From Taiwanofungus camphoratus (lineage: Eukaryota > Basidiomycota > Agaricomycetes > Polyporales > Taiwanofungaceae): a stretch of DNA of 64,000 bases. The DNA is taken from assembly GCA_003999685.1 (NCBI GenBank), contig CP021225.1, positions 62,001 to 126,000 of the forward strand. The letters run 5' to 3'. Below, piece by piece: positions 1 to 11,743 of the stretch. The notes beneath the pieces are model-generated. The model made no database searches. It saw only the letters and a program-made list of their open reading frames with translations, and had not been told where the DNA came from. The translations under genes were made by a program, and so were the position numbers. Position 1 is the first letter of the stretch; the number at the start of each line of letters is the position of its first letter.

Positions 1-1371
1 AAGATGTACCCAAAGTTCGTTAACGATCAGTGTCACTAGCCGACCTTGGACTATCAGAAGATCTACCGGGCATGATAAGGAATCCAAGAACCGCGATAGG
101 CAAGGTAATGATGCCGTCAATTATGAACAGCCCTGCAATTCAAGATACATGACTTCTGAATACCTGACATCATTCCCGACACACATACATTTCCAACCGG
201 CGAGGCCGTGAACGCCATTCAAGCCATTATAAGCACCCTAGACGAAGACGTGAAACATCGAGTTATAAACATATAAGGGGAAGACATACAGTCTGCAGGA
301 AACCACTGAACATAGGTCCTAACGCGCTCGCGGTCTGTGTGAAGTCGAAAATATCATTTTCAGTAGAAGCAAACGCTGCTGACGAAAAGACTTCACATGA
401 AAGATGCACGCTCTCTTGCCTAGCTCATCAGGTTTGTACCAGCTACCGATCACGTATTGAATTGCGGGATAGAACGTCGACTCGGCGAGACCTGCGCTAG
501 TCACATGGGGTTAACTCCTATGATTGTCGATGCAATGACATGACGCTGACCAACAAGGAATCTGATAGCGATGAGATCTCTGTAACTCTTTGATGCCGCA
601 AGGGTCATTGTAAGGGCGCTCCAGATGATTTCCATCAGTGGGATCTGACCGTAAGAACTTGTTAAAATCAACGGGCACGCACGATGTATTGTGCACAAAC
701 CCAAAGAGAAGGACGAATCCTCGTCAACAATAGACTAAGATTTCCGAGCTTCAGGAAAGATCAATGAGGAGTGAACGGAATCGCACTTTGAAGGGATCTG
801 GCCAATAACATATCCACATGTCCAAGCCGTTGTGATGTAATTCAACTGGTTTCCATGTCTTGCGTGTAGTGAGTCAGTAGCCCAAATAATGAAAATGGTG
901 ATCATTTACAAGCCGAGGCTACACGATGTCATCAGCATCCTGTATAAGTTTTCCACTGGCTTAAACTCACTCTTCTTGCATTCCAGAGACGTAAGCATTC
1001 TGTTGCTAGATCAATCAGTGTCCCGAGTATAGAAGAAGCATGTGCCTACTGTAACATTCTGCTGGTCTAAATACGTATATTTCGACATCATCAATGAGCA
1101 AGTTCACGCATAGTAACAAATTTGAACTTATTTGCTGAAATACGAGAGCGCAGCGTAGGTGAGAAGACAAGCATCAAGCTTTGCTAGAAATCTGCGCTCT
1201 TCAGGTGGCTTGTCCCACGTATCCCTTTGGGGAGATCAGTCAAGTCGATGTCCACATTACAACAACGTACCAGATATAGCTTCTCAAGGGCCGAGGTTTC
1301 CCTTCGTGCTTCTCGGCGGCTAGGTCAGTGCGAATCCTGGAACGCTTGGAACAAGCCAGGGAGCCAAGCAT
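1..1371 (-). CDS. MFS transporter, pantothenate/allantoate permease-like (partial, runs off left edge)
   Basis: A spliced minus-strand gene whose 3' end lies outside the window. Joining exons across GT-AG introns gives a classic fungal anion:cation symporter N-half. It has a cytosolic start with SYIWDTWDKPPEERRFLAKLD, then SKYLDQQNVTNAYVSGMQE in TM1, GNQLNYITTAWTCGYVIGQI, PSNLLLTRIRPSLW, PLMEIIWSALTMTLAASKSY, AGLAESTFYPAIQYVIGSWY, and WLFIIDGIITLPIAVLGF. These are family hallmarks of Dal5/Liz1/Fen2-type carriers, which import vitamins or small organic anions across the plasma membrane. The start at 1371 (MLGSLACSKRS) is the first ATG in frame with the conserved exon. At least seven short introns interrupt the visible part. 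It is divergent from the oxygenase at 2680. The substrate cannot be told from sequence; pantothenate-like is only the nearest family resemblance. Confidence 0.85.
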
Positions 1372-2679
1372 GACTGCGACTGTGAAAAGACAGTGAAATC
1401 ATGTAGCTTATAGGAGAGTATGCGACTCTGTCGCTCGCCTCGTCTTCGAACGACAGACTCATTTGGGTCCCGTATGGCATCATTCGAGAGATAAGCTATT
1501 TCAAACAAAATAGCAAAACATAAGTGATGATAACCACGATTGACATTCGAGACTCATGCATTAAATGACATCGAAGAGCGAAATCGAGAGCGCGCATCAA
1601 AGACGAAAGCACGCAAAAGTGGTACAATATGAAGAATAAGCTCAGATAAGCGATCGTAAACTCATGACTGGATCACGCTGGAGTGTGTATTGCACCATCA
1701 GGGGATGCACTTGCGACGGTTCGTCTCGGCGCCATCTTCAGACTCCATGATGCATGCATTGGGGACATTGTAAAAGTGCGTAGGCAGAACGATTTGTGAG
1801 TAGAAGGACACGCACGGCAAACCCCGCGTTCAGACACTGGCTCGGTGCGTCGACTACATACTTATACTCTCCGTCTCTTCCTATTCTTGTGCTTGATATT
1901 ACTTATGAGCCTTTGCCCTTCAACCTCACCGCTGACTCCTGTGCTGTATGCAACGCGCTCAAAATGCTGTAATTGTTATCATTACGTGAATCTTAGCTGG
2001 AATCTCCTCGCGCGTAGCCCGCACAAACAAACTTTCGCCAATAGTATCACTTCGTGCCAACAATTACATGGATCTTGGATGCTTTATGGCTTGCAGGTTG
2101 CCTATGTGACTTCTCCTAAACAGCAAATTCGAGTCAACTGCGAAGAGGCTGAAATCAGAAGTTTGTATCAGCATCGAAAGCCGCTTTTGAACAAGTCGTC
2201 TTTGTATGTGAGAGTACGCAGAAGGCAGGCGCTGCTGCTCTCCAAAATACTTTACTTTGCAACGTATCATACACTGCCAGACAGGTATTTCATTTTGAAA
2301 ACCGAGAAACTCGTACAGCGGCGAGACCATACAGGTATCGTAAGCTAGCACGGTACTATCTTAGAAAAGTCGCGCATTTCAATTCGTTGGTGTATTTTGG
2401 TCTCGGCAAAAGCACGCAAGATTGGCATAATGTCGGAAGTTGCTTCTGCACTGCTCCATTGGGAAGGTCTTTGCGACGTCGGGAGCTCGTGATCGAAGAT
2501 ATCTCAATATCACCATCGAAGACAAGGATGAGGTGACCTGTGCAGCTGATAGACGGATACTCTCACGAGTGTCTTGAATTGTCCGCTATCTCGTCAAGAC
2601 ACTTCAAAAGACAGTGGTCGTTCTGATGCATGTGGGGTAGCTCGTCGAGGACGAATTTCCTTGAAACCTTCAGTTGACT
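1372..2679. other. Intergenic region between two divergent genes
   Basis: It separates the start codons of the transporter and the oxygenase and so should hold both promoters. Two overlapping opposite-strand ORFs near 1845-2351 lack an ATG-led or spliced gene structure and any recognisable motif, so I see no gene here. Confidence 0.5.
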
Positions 2680-4405
2680 ATGCCTGTACCAGTGCCAGAA
2701 CTCGGATCTTTCAATTTTGTCCCAGAGACAAAGGTACATCGCCTTATTCATGGTCAGGCGATCAATAAGCGTCGTTCACATTAACTGGCGTTTGTGCAGG
2801 AAAATCTTGATTGGGCTGATCTGGTCACTCTTGATTTCAGTCTCTATGGAACTTCGGAGGGCAAGAAACAACTTGTGAACACTCTCGTCAAGGCCGTGCG
2901 CGAGGATGGGTTCTTCTACGTGAAGAATTTTAATATCTCCCAAGAACGTGTCAACCGTCAGTTCTCGATCGGAAAGCAGTTCCACGAGATTCCTCTTGAG
3001 GAGAAGCTGAAGTATGTCCCGGAAGGACTAGGTGAGGGAACGTACGAACTAACGTCATGTAAACTGATTGACATGGTGTTACTTGAGACAATGGCGCATT
3101 CAATGGCTATATTCCGGCCGGTCGTAGGATGTACAGTGTAATCTGTCCGCTTCTTCCTTCGAGTGTTCATTTGTCATTTTAGCCTAGATCCCGTCTCAGG
3201 GCTTAGAGATCGCGTCGAGTTCTACAACATTCCCAGTAGGCTACGTTTACTTCAAATCCCAAACTCCATGGTCGCTGACACAGGTGTCGAGAATTTAACG
3301 GTGACTTCAAGCACGAGCATCCACCTATTATAGAAGAACACCTTTCCGAGATTGAAGAATTTGCCAAGGTTCGTGAGAATTTCACTATACAATGCATGAC
3401 AGGAATGACATTCTTGTACAGTCGCTTCATACAGAAGTTCTAGAGCCCCTTCATGTTCTGCTTGCCATTGCACTTGAGCTTCCAGAAGACTACTTCAACA
3501 ACCTCCACCGGTATGACGTGAAGAGTGAAGCGAGTGCAACGCTCCGTTTCAGCTACTTGTCACTTACCTATGTCTCACTAGGATCACTTACGATACATGA
3601 AGTACACCAAGTACACTCCTGAGGAGAATCTCAAGCTCGGGAGGATCTGGGGCCGCGGCCACACTGGTATGCAGACTCTTGTCTTTCTAAAGCACGCATT
3701 GATGCAACTCTTGCGAGAAGATCTTGGTTCATTTACACTGCTGTTCCGCCAACCTGTTGCTGCACTTCAGATCAAAAACCATAAGACCCAAGAATGGAAG
3801 TGGGTGAAGCCTCAGGACGGTACTCTCACCGTTAACACTTGCGATGCTCTATCATTTTTGACCGGCGGCTATGTCAAGAGCACGATACATCGGTACGCTT
3901 CTGGTTTTCCGAGATTAGACCGGCTGTCTGAATCGTCTCGATGGTGCTAGTGTTGCTGCTCCCCCCAAGGACCAGGAGCATGTTGACAGGCTCGGGCTAC
4001 TCTACTTCCAACGGTAGCGTGCATTTATGTTCGCAGATCTTCCCGCAATGCCATTCATCATGGGATTTTACAGCCCGAATAATGACGCTGTCCTGTCAGC
4101 TGTGAAGGAGTCACCTGTCTTGCAGCGTGAGGGACTCACTCAGAATGAGTTCGAGAAGAGCGGTAACCCAGTCCCGACTATGGAAGGTCAGTCAATTCGC
4201 CTTAGTAGCACGGAGGACTTCACTGACTTCAGTCACCTTTTACTGCTTTGCGCTATATTCACTTTCGAACGTGCGATATGGAATATCTATAGAGTGGACG
4301 TTTGCGAAGCAGAAGTGGCAGCGCACGAAGGATGTTGTCCAGTCTGATCCGAAGTACCAAACGGTGCAGATTCTTCCTGGATGGAACGAGAAGGTCTACG
4401 CGTGA
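2680..4405 (+). CDS. 2-oxoglutarate/Fe(II)-dependent dioxygenase (isopenicillin N synthase-like)
   Basis: A multi-exon gene starting MPVPVPELGSFNFVPETK, with the first intron (gtacat...tgcag) leading to ENLDWADLVTLDFSLYGT. An N-terminal DIOX_N part contains AVREDGFFYVKNFNIS. The small middle exons give NGAFNGYIPAGRR and GLRDRVEFYNIP. The catalytic jelly-roll carries the iron ligands: GRGHTDLGSFTLLFRQP is the HxD motif, created by splicing across an intron, and GGYVKSTIHRV is the distal His. The C-terminus is QILPGWNEKVYA. This is the cytosolic 2OG oxygenase superfamily that oxidises small molecules with O2 and 2-oxoglutarate; the substrate is unknown. It is divergent from an MFS carrier, an arrangement common in catabolic or specialised-metabolite gene pairs, though this pairing alone does not prove a cluster. 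Confidence 0.9.
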
Positions 4406-5410
4406 ATGTCCAACAACAAATTGAGCTTTGCGGTCCCAAAGGGATGTATCAAGCGGTAGTTGTAACGTATGTATAATAGAAGGTGGGCGTTCCAATAGAC
4501 GCGATTGTGCCACCATCAGAGCGGTGTAACCGGTTAGAGTTTGTGCCAGGGCAGGCCTCTGACGGCTGCGCGAGGGTTCGGCCTGCCCTAGTGTCCGGCC
4601 GAGCCAGCTCACGTCTGTTTCTCGTGCTCCTTCCGTTCAACCCATCGCCCGCACCGTTTTTGAAACTCGTTCTTGCGTTCTCGATCTCTGCCTGTCTCCT
4701 GTTTTCCCCCCCTCCTCACCCGCAATATCGATTGGGCACCATTCACATTCCATCCCATCTGCAGTATTTATGAGCACATTGCATGTAATAATCTAGCTTC
4801 AAAAAACCCAGATACTTGGTAATTTCGTTCTCGGGTAGATCACCCACATCCACCGTATCATTGTGAGCAAATCCACGCAGCAAGTTTCCCGCCCACCCGA
4901 GCGGCTATCTTCTTGCCCCGCGTCACACCCTGGCTAACACCAGGCCGTCCCCAACCCCTGAGCTCATACAGTCCTCATACATTCGCCTTTCCTATCCACC
5001 GCAGACGAGGGCGGACACATCAGAGACGCCTGTACTGGAAACACAAGTGATAGCATATTCTGAGTCTTCTTGAACGTATTTTAGACTCTAGTATAGCTGT
5101 GTACAGAACACGTTTCGCTCGCATACTTACAGCTTAGGCACAGCTGAGCCTTGATGCGGTCATCATAACTAGGAGTCGTGTAGATGATGCAATTACTGTT
5201 GACAGTACAATTTTATCCAAGAAGATGCTGTGTATAAATTAGGTGCAAAAAGTGTGTCACTGTCAACAATTGGCGAAGGCGGGGTATAATGATACACAGC
5301 ATGGCGAATGTTAAAACAGTGCGAGAGCGAGTCTGAGCATGTCACCAACAACAAATACATAGCGGCGACGTCCAAGAAATTATCAGATACAATGCAGAGT
5401 GTCCCAATTT
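4406..5410. other. Intergenic, no gene seen
   Basis: Convergent ends of the oxygenase and of the unknown minus-strand gene. Short overlapping ORFs on both strands carry no motif. A C/T-rich stretch lies around 4670-4720. Confidence 0.5.
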
Positions 5411-6074
5411 TCACCACTGGCGATCCACGCTGTGGGAAAAAAGATAGACAGTCGAGTTGATCATCCGTAGACGATTCTAAATGATCGATCAGTCCCCAGA
5501 TTTTAAGTATGGAGTTGTAAGACATAAACTCACCCCCTCGGTGTCGTAGATATGGGCTTGAAGTCCGTCCGGCCGGTATCTACGAAGTGTCGCAGCACCT
5601 CCGCCCAATCATCACGTGAATCCCATGAGATTTTGCTGGGAGCGTCAACCTCGACAGGCATGACCTGGCTGATTTCGCCGCATTGGACGAGAATGACAGC
5701 GGTCCCGATGCCGCCCGATCTACGGCACCGCTCCTCGCGCCTTTGGATGTCAGCACCTACGAGCGGATCGTTGTCGGTAATATATGTGCGGGGGACAATA
5801 TGTGTGCTTTTAATCGAAAATCTGCAGGGAAGATCAGTGCCTATCTTTGAAACGAGCACTCAAAATGTAATTACCGAGAAAGCGAGTCAGATGAGGAAGA
5901 GCGATAGTTTAGCTCAACGAGGAGCGCGTTTTGGCGGACGTTGGCTGGCAAGCGCTTTAGCTGGAGCGCTTGGAATCCGGCCCAGCCAAGTAGCGTAGAA
6001 TGCGCGGAGACGAATTTCCGAAGATACTTGACGAGATTCTCGTCCACAGCACCGGGCTGTTTGACGGCGGACAT
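5411..6074 (-). CDS. Hypothetical conserved-looking protein
   Basis: Three exons. The first (ATG at 6074, MSAVKQPGAVDENLVKYLRK) runs to NALLVELNYRSSSSDSLS. An intron with donor gtaatt and acceptor cctgcag leads to FSIKSTHIVPRTYITDNDPL, then CRRSGGIGTAVILVQCGEI and HFVDTGRTDFKPISTTPRG. A second intron (gtgagt at 5533, acceptor after a long pyrimidine tract at 5430) would add a short tail ending DRQW. The middle exon has a clean protein-like composition with no signal peptide or membrane span. I do not recognise the family. The last exon is the weakest part: other acceptors also give early stops. A further 5' exon cannot be excluded. Confidence 0.55.
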
Positions 6075-9000
6075 CGTAGATGCAGTGTGCTGGCAGATTG
6101 ACTTATGCGAAGGCCAATGCAGTTTTTGGCACTCCTGGGACTATAATGGTGGTGAGTTCTCTTATCTGGGCTATGATGACTCAGACGCATCCCCAAACTC
6201 ACGCAGTACTGAGTGGTCATCTATAAGAGGAACGCGAGATCAATTTCTGCGTGAAAGAAGGTACGAGACAAGACGGACGTACACATCCACCACACAATCG
6301 GAATCTAGTGGAGGTCGGTTGCTCGATCGCTCCGCATTGGTCGCAAAGTCTGAAACCTCTTTGTTTCTGAGGCACATGAGAAGGAGGAGAGAAGTAGTTA
6401 GCGGCGGCGGGCTGGGCGTATGCGGTGGCCATTGCTCTAGATCTGGAGCTGTGTTCGAGTCACTGGAAAGTAGTGCCGTTCGAGTCATTTCTGTAGAGGT
6501 TTTATAGGCCAGAGGCCTGGTAGATGTCTCCATGGCCGAGATGAGTATGAGTCTACGGCTAGTACGAGCAAAGTTAATTGTAAAGACGAGCGTGAGGGTG
6601 TCACCGACCGGTTGCCTATTTTGGACGACCTGATCGGCGATTTCAGTCTTGTTCTAATTGTCTTTTGCTGCTCACGCGTCGACACCGTCCCGAGCTTTAT
6701 TGTCTTTACGCCGATTCTCGAAGGCGTGTTCGTCTGGCCCCTCCGCAACACAAAAAGACCTATCGACAGCGCCATACGTTTCAAATGTACGAGACAAAAA
6801 GACCGATCGCTAAGTTTTTGTTTTCCGTCCTAGCATTCCAACAGCTCGTGAAATGTTCCAGAAACTGCAACCGGACTGGCCACCTTATACGGGATCTTCA
6901 AAGGTCTCTCGTTCCCAAGGCATGGTCTTCTGTGACGTACTAGGGTCTGTGCGGACGCGGGTTCCAAGAGATCCACTCCAATTGCCGGAACTTATACCGA
7001 CTGAACATCAGCCACTGGGCCGAGCCTTATCTCGTCCTCTCGATCTCGTGTCTCCCCCCAAACTCTAGGTAAGTGTTCAAGGACGTGTACGTATCTCTTC
7101 TTATAACGACAACATACTACCGGTGAAAGCCTTGAAGACTGGCATCTTCATCGCGCACACTGCGAATATGCTTAGGCGACCGATGTATGTTTTACTTCAT
7201 GGAAAGGCACGTACTGGATGATTCAACACGCGGATCTTACCTCGATTCTGGAAGAATGATCTGACGTCTCCTGTCTTACACTCAATGTTGCAGACTTCAA
7301 CTTACCTTTTCAGTCCTAGAGTTGTTATCGTTACCTTAGTCAACACAACTGCAATGGCAGGAAGTTTACTGATTCTTATCCGTGCGGCATTCGATCCAAT
7401 CTTACGTGTGGCTGTGGCAAACATGCTTAGATCACGCCTGGTGCCTTCATTCGTGTAATAGGCTCTGAAGGCCGCAATACCCGTCATTCCCGGAGACGAC
7501 ACTTTCGGAACGCTGATGATCACTTCCGATGTCCTGTGGCGGTGCCTCTTGGCTTGTCTTGGGCATAAAAAATTGTTCTCCATTCCTCAGAGCCAACACC
7601 GAATACGTGATACGGGCATTGATTGAGGTGGTTCACGGACCACATTCTGCCTCCGCGGACTGCCTTCTCACGAAACAATAAGTTTCAGAAGGCAGTCTAT
7701 CAGGGTTTCTCTGGTCTCCAAGGTGATGAGAGAGAAGGGAAACTTCAAGACTACTCACTAGCTCACCACTTGACTACTATTGTTGAAGCACGTTCCGCCG
7801 TCTGCAGTTCAGATAAGAGCATATTTGACCCGATCTTACCGGCGATATTGCGCTTGAGCTTTTGTGGGCATTTTTCCCGTTCTGTTGCTCCATTTCCCTC
7901 GTCTCCACATCTGCAATCCGCAGGCACCGTCATCATGATGAGATTATGCCTGGCCAGGTATTACATGGTACTGCCACTCCGATCTAGGACCGTATCCCGA
8001 ATCGCATCTCGATGCTCCACCAGAGGTACAAGTCGTCGCTCCGGACCACAGTGCATGCCTACACCACAGTCTGTTCGCCTCCGACATGATTGTATATTGA
8101 ACATTCGTCGCAGATTGCTTGACTGCCTGGACATTCGTGGGCTGCGCACAGCAAGGCATCCGGCTGCTTTGTATCGCCGATTTGCCAGGTCATATAGCCT
8201 TGCTCTGAGCTCATACATCAGAGTGTATTTGCAGTGATCTAGGTCTCAAATTTGAACTCGAAGTAGAGCTTTTGGTTCTGAAAGTTGAACTCCACTTGGA
8301 ACCAAGTGGAGCCCTCAAAACTTCATTCAAAGTGAGACCTAGGTCACTGCAAATACACTCTATTCTTCCAGCCTTCATGCCCCTGCTGGCAGGAACCGGA
8401 GGCTGCTGAAGTGTTTATAACCTGCAACAATTCCCTTGCTCGCCAGAGCAAGGCTCTGAGCTCTCCAGAAGTGTTTCTACATTTATTCGTATATATCGTT
8501 GTTGACACTGTGGCGGAAAATGCTCGCAAGGGGTTCCACTGCCATAGCTGGCATTTCGAGTGCAGGGAGATGTAATCAAACGCCCAAGTCAGCGACTTTT
8601 TCTAGTTCGAGTAGTCCACAGATATCAAGGTAGGCCTAGACTGGACAGGTCGGAACATTCGCACATGACGCCGGACGGAATCTTCTGAAGAGCCGCCAGA
8701 AAGCGCCGCGCCACGGAATCGGAATAAGTCGCCTCCAGATCATATACGGAAGGCGTGTAGTTCTATACATACCTTTCTTCCTAAAAAGTTTCCCATGCAC
8801 CGGAGCAGAAATTACATTCTTACGTTGGGCCTGATGCTCCTGGACTATTCAACGAGTCAGTGGTCGGCAGTGCATGAAGTCGTTCGCCTGAGCAGATGCA
8901 ACAGTACCACAGTAGTGTGCTAAGATCCGAGCGTGCACGGGTAGCTTCCCTGATCATGTGCGGTCCAAAGCACACCTCGGAAGAATGAATAACTAGCCTC

Positions 9001-9435
9001 GACCATACTGGCAATTGCAGATGGGGTTGAACGGAACGATTAACAAACAAGTACACTGTGGGTTCCCCATTCAACAGGCGACAATTACTGACCTAGCAGT
9101 CATCACTTCTACTAATAACACCAGCGTTAGGAGTTGCGAAGGACGACGATGGGAACGAGCTGATATGTCGGTCACGCCCTGAGCTAAAAGTATGTGTGTA
9201 AAGGTCATGATGCGTGACTGGCCAGAATGACGACAGAATTCGGAGATCGTCTAGATCCGTACAAATATTATCAAGAATTTTCGGAATTACATTTGTACCC
9301 GATCGTGGTCCCACTCCGTCAAATCTCCAAGCTTGTTTGCTTACATATGTATGTACCTGAACAAATGCACACACCACAGAACAGCTAGCTCTTACATTTA
9401 GCTTAACCGCCAACGCTGGCAACCCTACACTCATC
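6075..9435. other. Long gene-poor stretch (3.4 kb) with one MITE
   Basis: No convincing gene. ORFs at 6612-6833, 6853-7068, 7302-7583 (-), 7623-8237 and 8820-9074 (-) lack motifs and splice continuity; the 7623 ORF has no early ATG and runs into the left inverted repeat of the MITE at 8221. They could be decayed coding sequence. Nothing else was recognised. Confidence 0.45.
8221..8360. mobile_element. MITE copy A (about 140 bp, long terminal inverted repeats)
   Basis: The left end GAGTGTATTTGCAGTGATCT and the right end are near-perfect inverted copies over about 28 bp, continuing into CTAGGTCTCA. The inside also folds back on itself (CCACTTGG / CCAAGTGG). The right flank has TA and the left flank CA, compatible with a mutated TA target duplication (Tc1/mariner-type). 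There is no coding capacity. Its termini match those of the elements at 13101 and 46311. Confidence 0.8.
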
Positions 9436-10945
9436 ATGAACAACTTACCACCTAATCACTTCCTCGCTCTCCCCCGCCCTGACCTCGGTCTACCGGCAGT
9501 GGGTACTCCAGACACATCGACTCTTGCTGCGCACGATTTCGATGTAGACACAAGGACCGGCTTTATGCCTCCAGAACCTCCTCTTGTTCGCCTGCCCGAA
9601 GAGTGGCAGTTATGGGAGGCTGCATTAGACGATGCATTAACCAGTAGACTGCAAGTATCAGATAAAGCTGATCTAACGGCAGAAGACCAGGCGCAGTCGG
9701 ATCGCTGGCAGGCCCGAATCCGAGAGGCAAGTCTCACCGCGACGCTTTGCAGAGCTCAATCTATCTAACGATTTTTTTTTTCGCACATAGCTTCCGGTCA
9801 TTCCTACCACGGGTCTTAAGGTTTCAGAATTGCTCCTCCGGAGAGCTCACCATGTCCTTGCATGGATCATGCATTTATACGTGCATACTACCGCTTCATC
9901 GGCACCCGAAATTCGCATTCCTCCTCCCGTGACTGTCCCTCTCCTCCAGGTATCCGCTCAGCTGCAGCTGCCTCCTGTCCTTACCTATTCCGACGACGTG
10001 CTCTACAACTGGGCGCTGAAGTCACCGCCACCTGTTCCCTTGGCTCTGCATCCACCGGCACTGGATAACTTGCGCTGTTTGACTCTCTTTACAGGTACCC
10101 ATGATGAGGAGGAATTTTATCTCGCATCTGCTCGTATCGAGCTTCGTGGTGTGGAGGGTCTCAGCTTGATGCGTGCAATGATGGACGAAGCATTCGTGGG
10201 CGATGAAATCGCCATCCGCCGCATCACATCCTATCTGCACTCCCTCGCCTCCGTCATAGCCGACTGTACAAACTTGTTGTCGGCAGTGCGAGACGGATGC
10301 GATCCTGTTGTATTCTACAACGCAATCCGACCGTGGTTTAGGGGAGCAGACTCCGATCCCAAGAAGCGCAAGTGGATCTTTGAGGGACTCGAACTCGATC
10401 CTCAACTCAAGGAGCCAACACAACTCTCAGGTCCGAGTGCGGGTCAAAGTTCATTCATTCACGCCCTAGACATCTTCCTCGGAGTCGACAAATATTCGCA
10501 TTCAAATTTTATAACTAATCGCACTGCGGCTGGTCCTTCCGCCTCCGATGCGCCTGCGCCCACTTCAACATACAGTTCGGCATCCGGCACGACTGCCGTG
10601 CCTTTCCTGACGCGCATGCAGTCCTACATGCCCCGACATCACCGTGCATTCTTGCAGCACCTTGCGTCGAATCCACGACCGCTACGAGCTCTTGTCGAGC
10701 TCCAAGCAGACACTGAGCTGCTCGAGGCATATAACGCGGCCATAAAGGCGCTGAAGGTCTTCCGAGATGCCCACGTCCGAATCGTAGCGCTTTATATTCT
10801 TGGACCTTCTAAGCGATCTAATGGCCTCAAGGAGAAGCAGACAAAGGGCACGGGTGGCACGGATGCGTTCCAATTTGTGAAGGGGGTCAGAGATCAGACG
10901 ATCGGGGCAATCTTGGAGTCCCATAAACAGGTCGACGATCAGTAG
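9436..10945 (+). CDS. Indoleamine 2,3-dioxygenase
   Basis: Haem enzyme that opens the indole ring of L-tryptophan to N-formylkynurenine, the first step of the kynurenine/NAD route, in the cytosol. There are two exons (9436-9726 and 9791-10945) and 481 residues, the usual fungal size. Diagnostic motifs are RRAHHVLAWIMHLYVH, SARIELRGVEGLSLM, RGADSDPKKRKWIFEGLE, the proximal-haem-ligand region YMPRHHRAFLQHL (His near residue 380) and the C-terminal GTGGTDAFQFVKGVRDQT. Only a GC-AG splice (gag|gcaagt...cacatag) joins RWQARIRE to LPVIPTTGLK in frame and matches the family; a GT donor two bases downstream breaks the frame. A low-complexity Ala/Ser/Thr insert lies before PFLTRMQSY. No neighbour is in tryptophan metabolism. 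Confidence 0.95.
9727..9790 (+). other. GC-AG intron in the IDO gene
   Basis: The donor AG|GCAAGT is a perfect GC-type consensus, and the acceptor CACATAG follows a T-run. It is 64 nt. The frame is kept only if this donor is used. Confidence 0.8.
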
Positions 10946-11743
10946 ATAATAGTGGGCCATTCACGTCTTGCCGTGGTGTTTATTGGAATAATATTTCTAA
11001 TCGAATGGTGGGAAGAGGATATACGATATGGGATGATATCATTACACGTTATTATTCGATTTCGACAAGTCAGCTGAAATATCGAGAACGATACAGCGCT
11101 CATTAGAGGTAGTATCGCGAAGAAGAACGTCGGCATCAATTGTGTTACGTAGAAAACTAACTACTAGGTTAGTATCGTAAGTCAACGGATGATTTTGTAG
11201 GGAATTGCCCAGCTGTGTAGCACTCCGTTAGATACTCTCGAAAGAAGGCAGGTTTGAAATATATATATATATAGTCAGGCCCACCGGAAGGATAGAACAA
11301 GATACGACGATCAATATCTTCGATATTCAGGTCGGTTGGATTCGCAACTTGTAGCAGAGTAGAGATGTCATTAGAGCCCGAAAGTAAATGAAAGCGAGAG
11401 ATTCCAAACTTCGGAGAATCATTCCAGTTTGGATAGCCTCGAGATGTTAGCTGAGTGTCGAACATCCAGTTATACGTATATGTGACATGAAGTTAGCTGC
11501 AGCCTGAGAGTGCCCTGCGCGGCAGGAACCGTTGCATCGTCATTTTGGGAGGTACCTAGCCTAGCCTATTACGTAAGGCGACGTCCCGAACGACTGTGGC
11601 TATAAACCCTGTGATCCTCCCACTCCTCCCGGCATCGCCTGCTTTTATATGCTCCTTTCACGCGTAATTGGCTCGTCACACCAATTCGCTGCTAGCCACT
11701 TCGCAACGCACGCAAAAGAACTCTCTGCGCATCATCACATAGC
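10946..11743. other. Intergenic; one small doubtful minus-strand ORF
   Basis: It contains a minus-strand ORF at 11169-11465 (98 codons, MFDTQLTSRGYPNWNDSPKF) with plausible amino-acid composition but no recognised motif and no obvious partner exon. A short (AT)n run lies near 11260. The last 100 bases are the likely promoter of the gene at 11744. Confidence 0.4.

Noticed and set aside
1845-2348. 167-codon plus-strand ORF between the transporter and oxygenase
   Set aside because: It starts at GTG, overlaps an equally open minus-strand frame, has no domain or splice context, and the composition is not protein-like.
5941-6507. 188-codon plus-strand ORF
   Set aside because: Antisense to the exon starting at 6074, which shows better splice structure and composition.
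7623-8237. 204-codon ORF next to MITE copy A
   Set aside because: It starts at TTG, has no motif, and ends just inside the MITE terminal repeat; more likely chance or decayed sequence.
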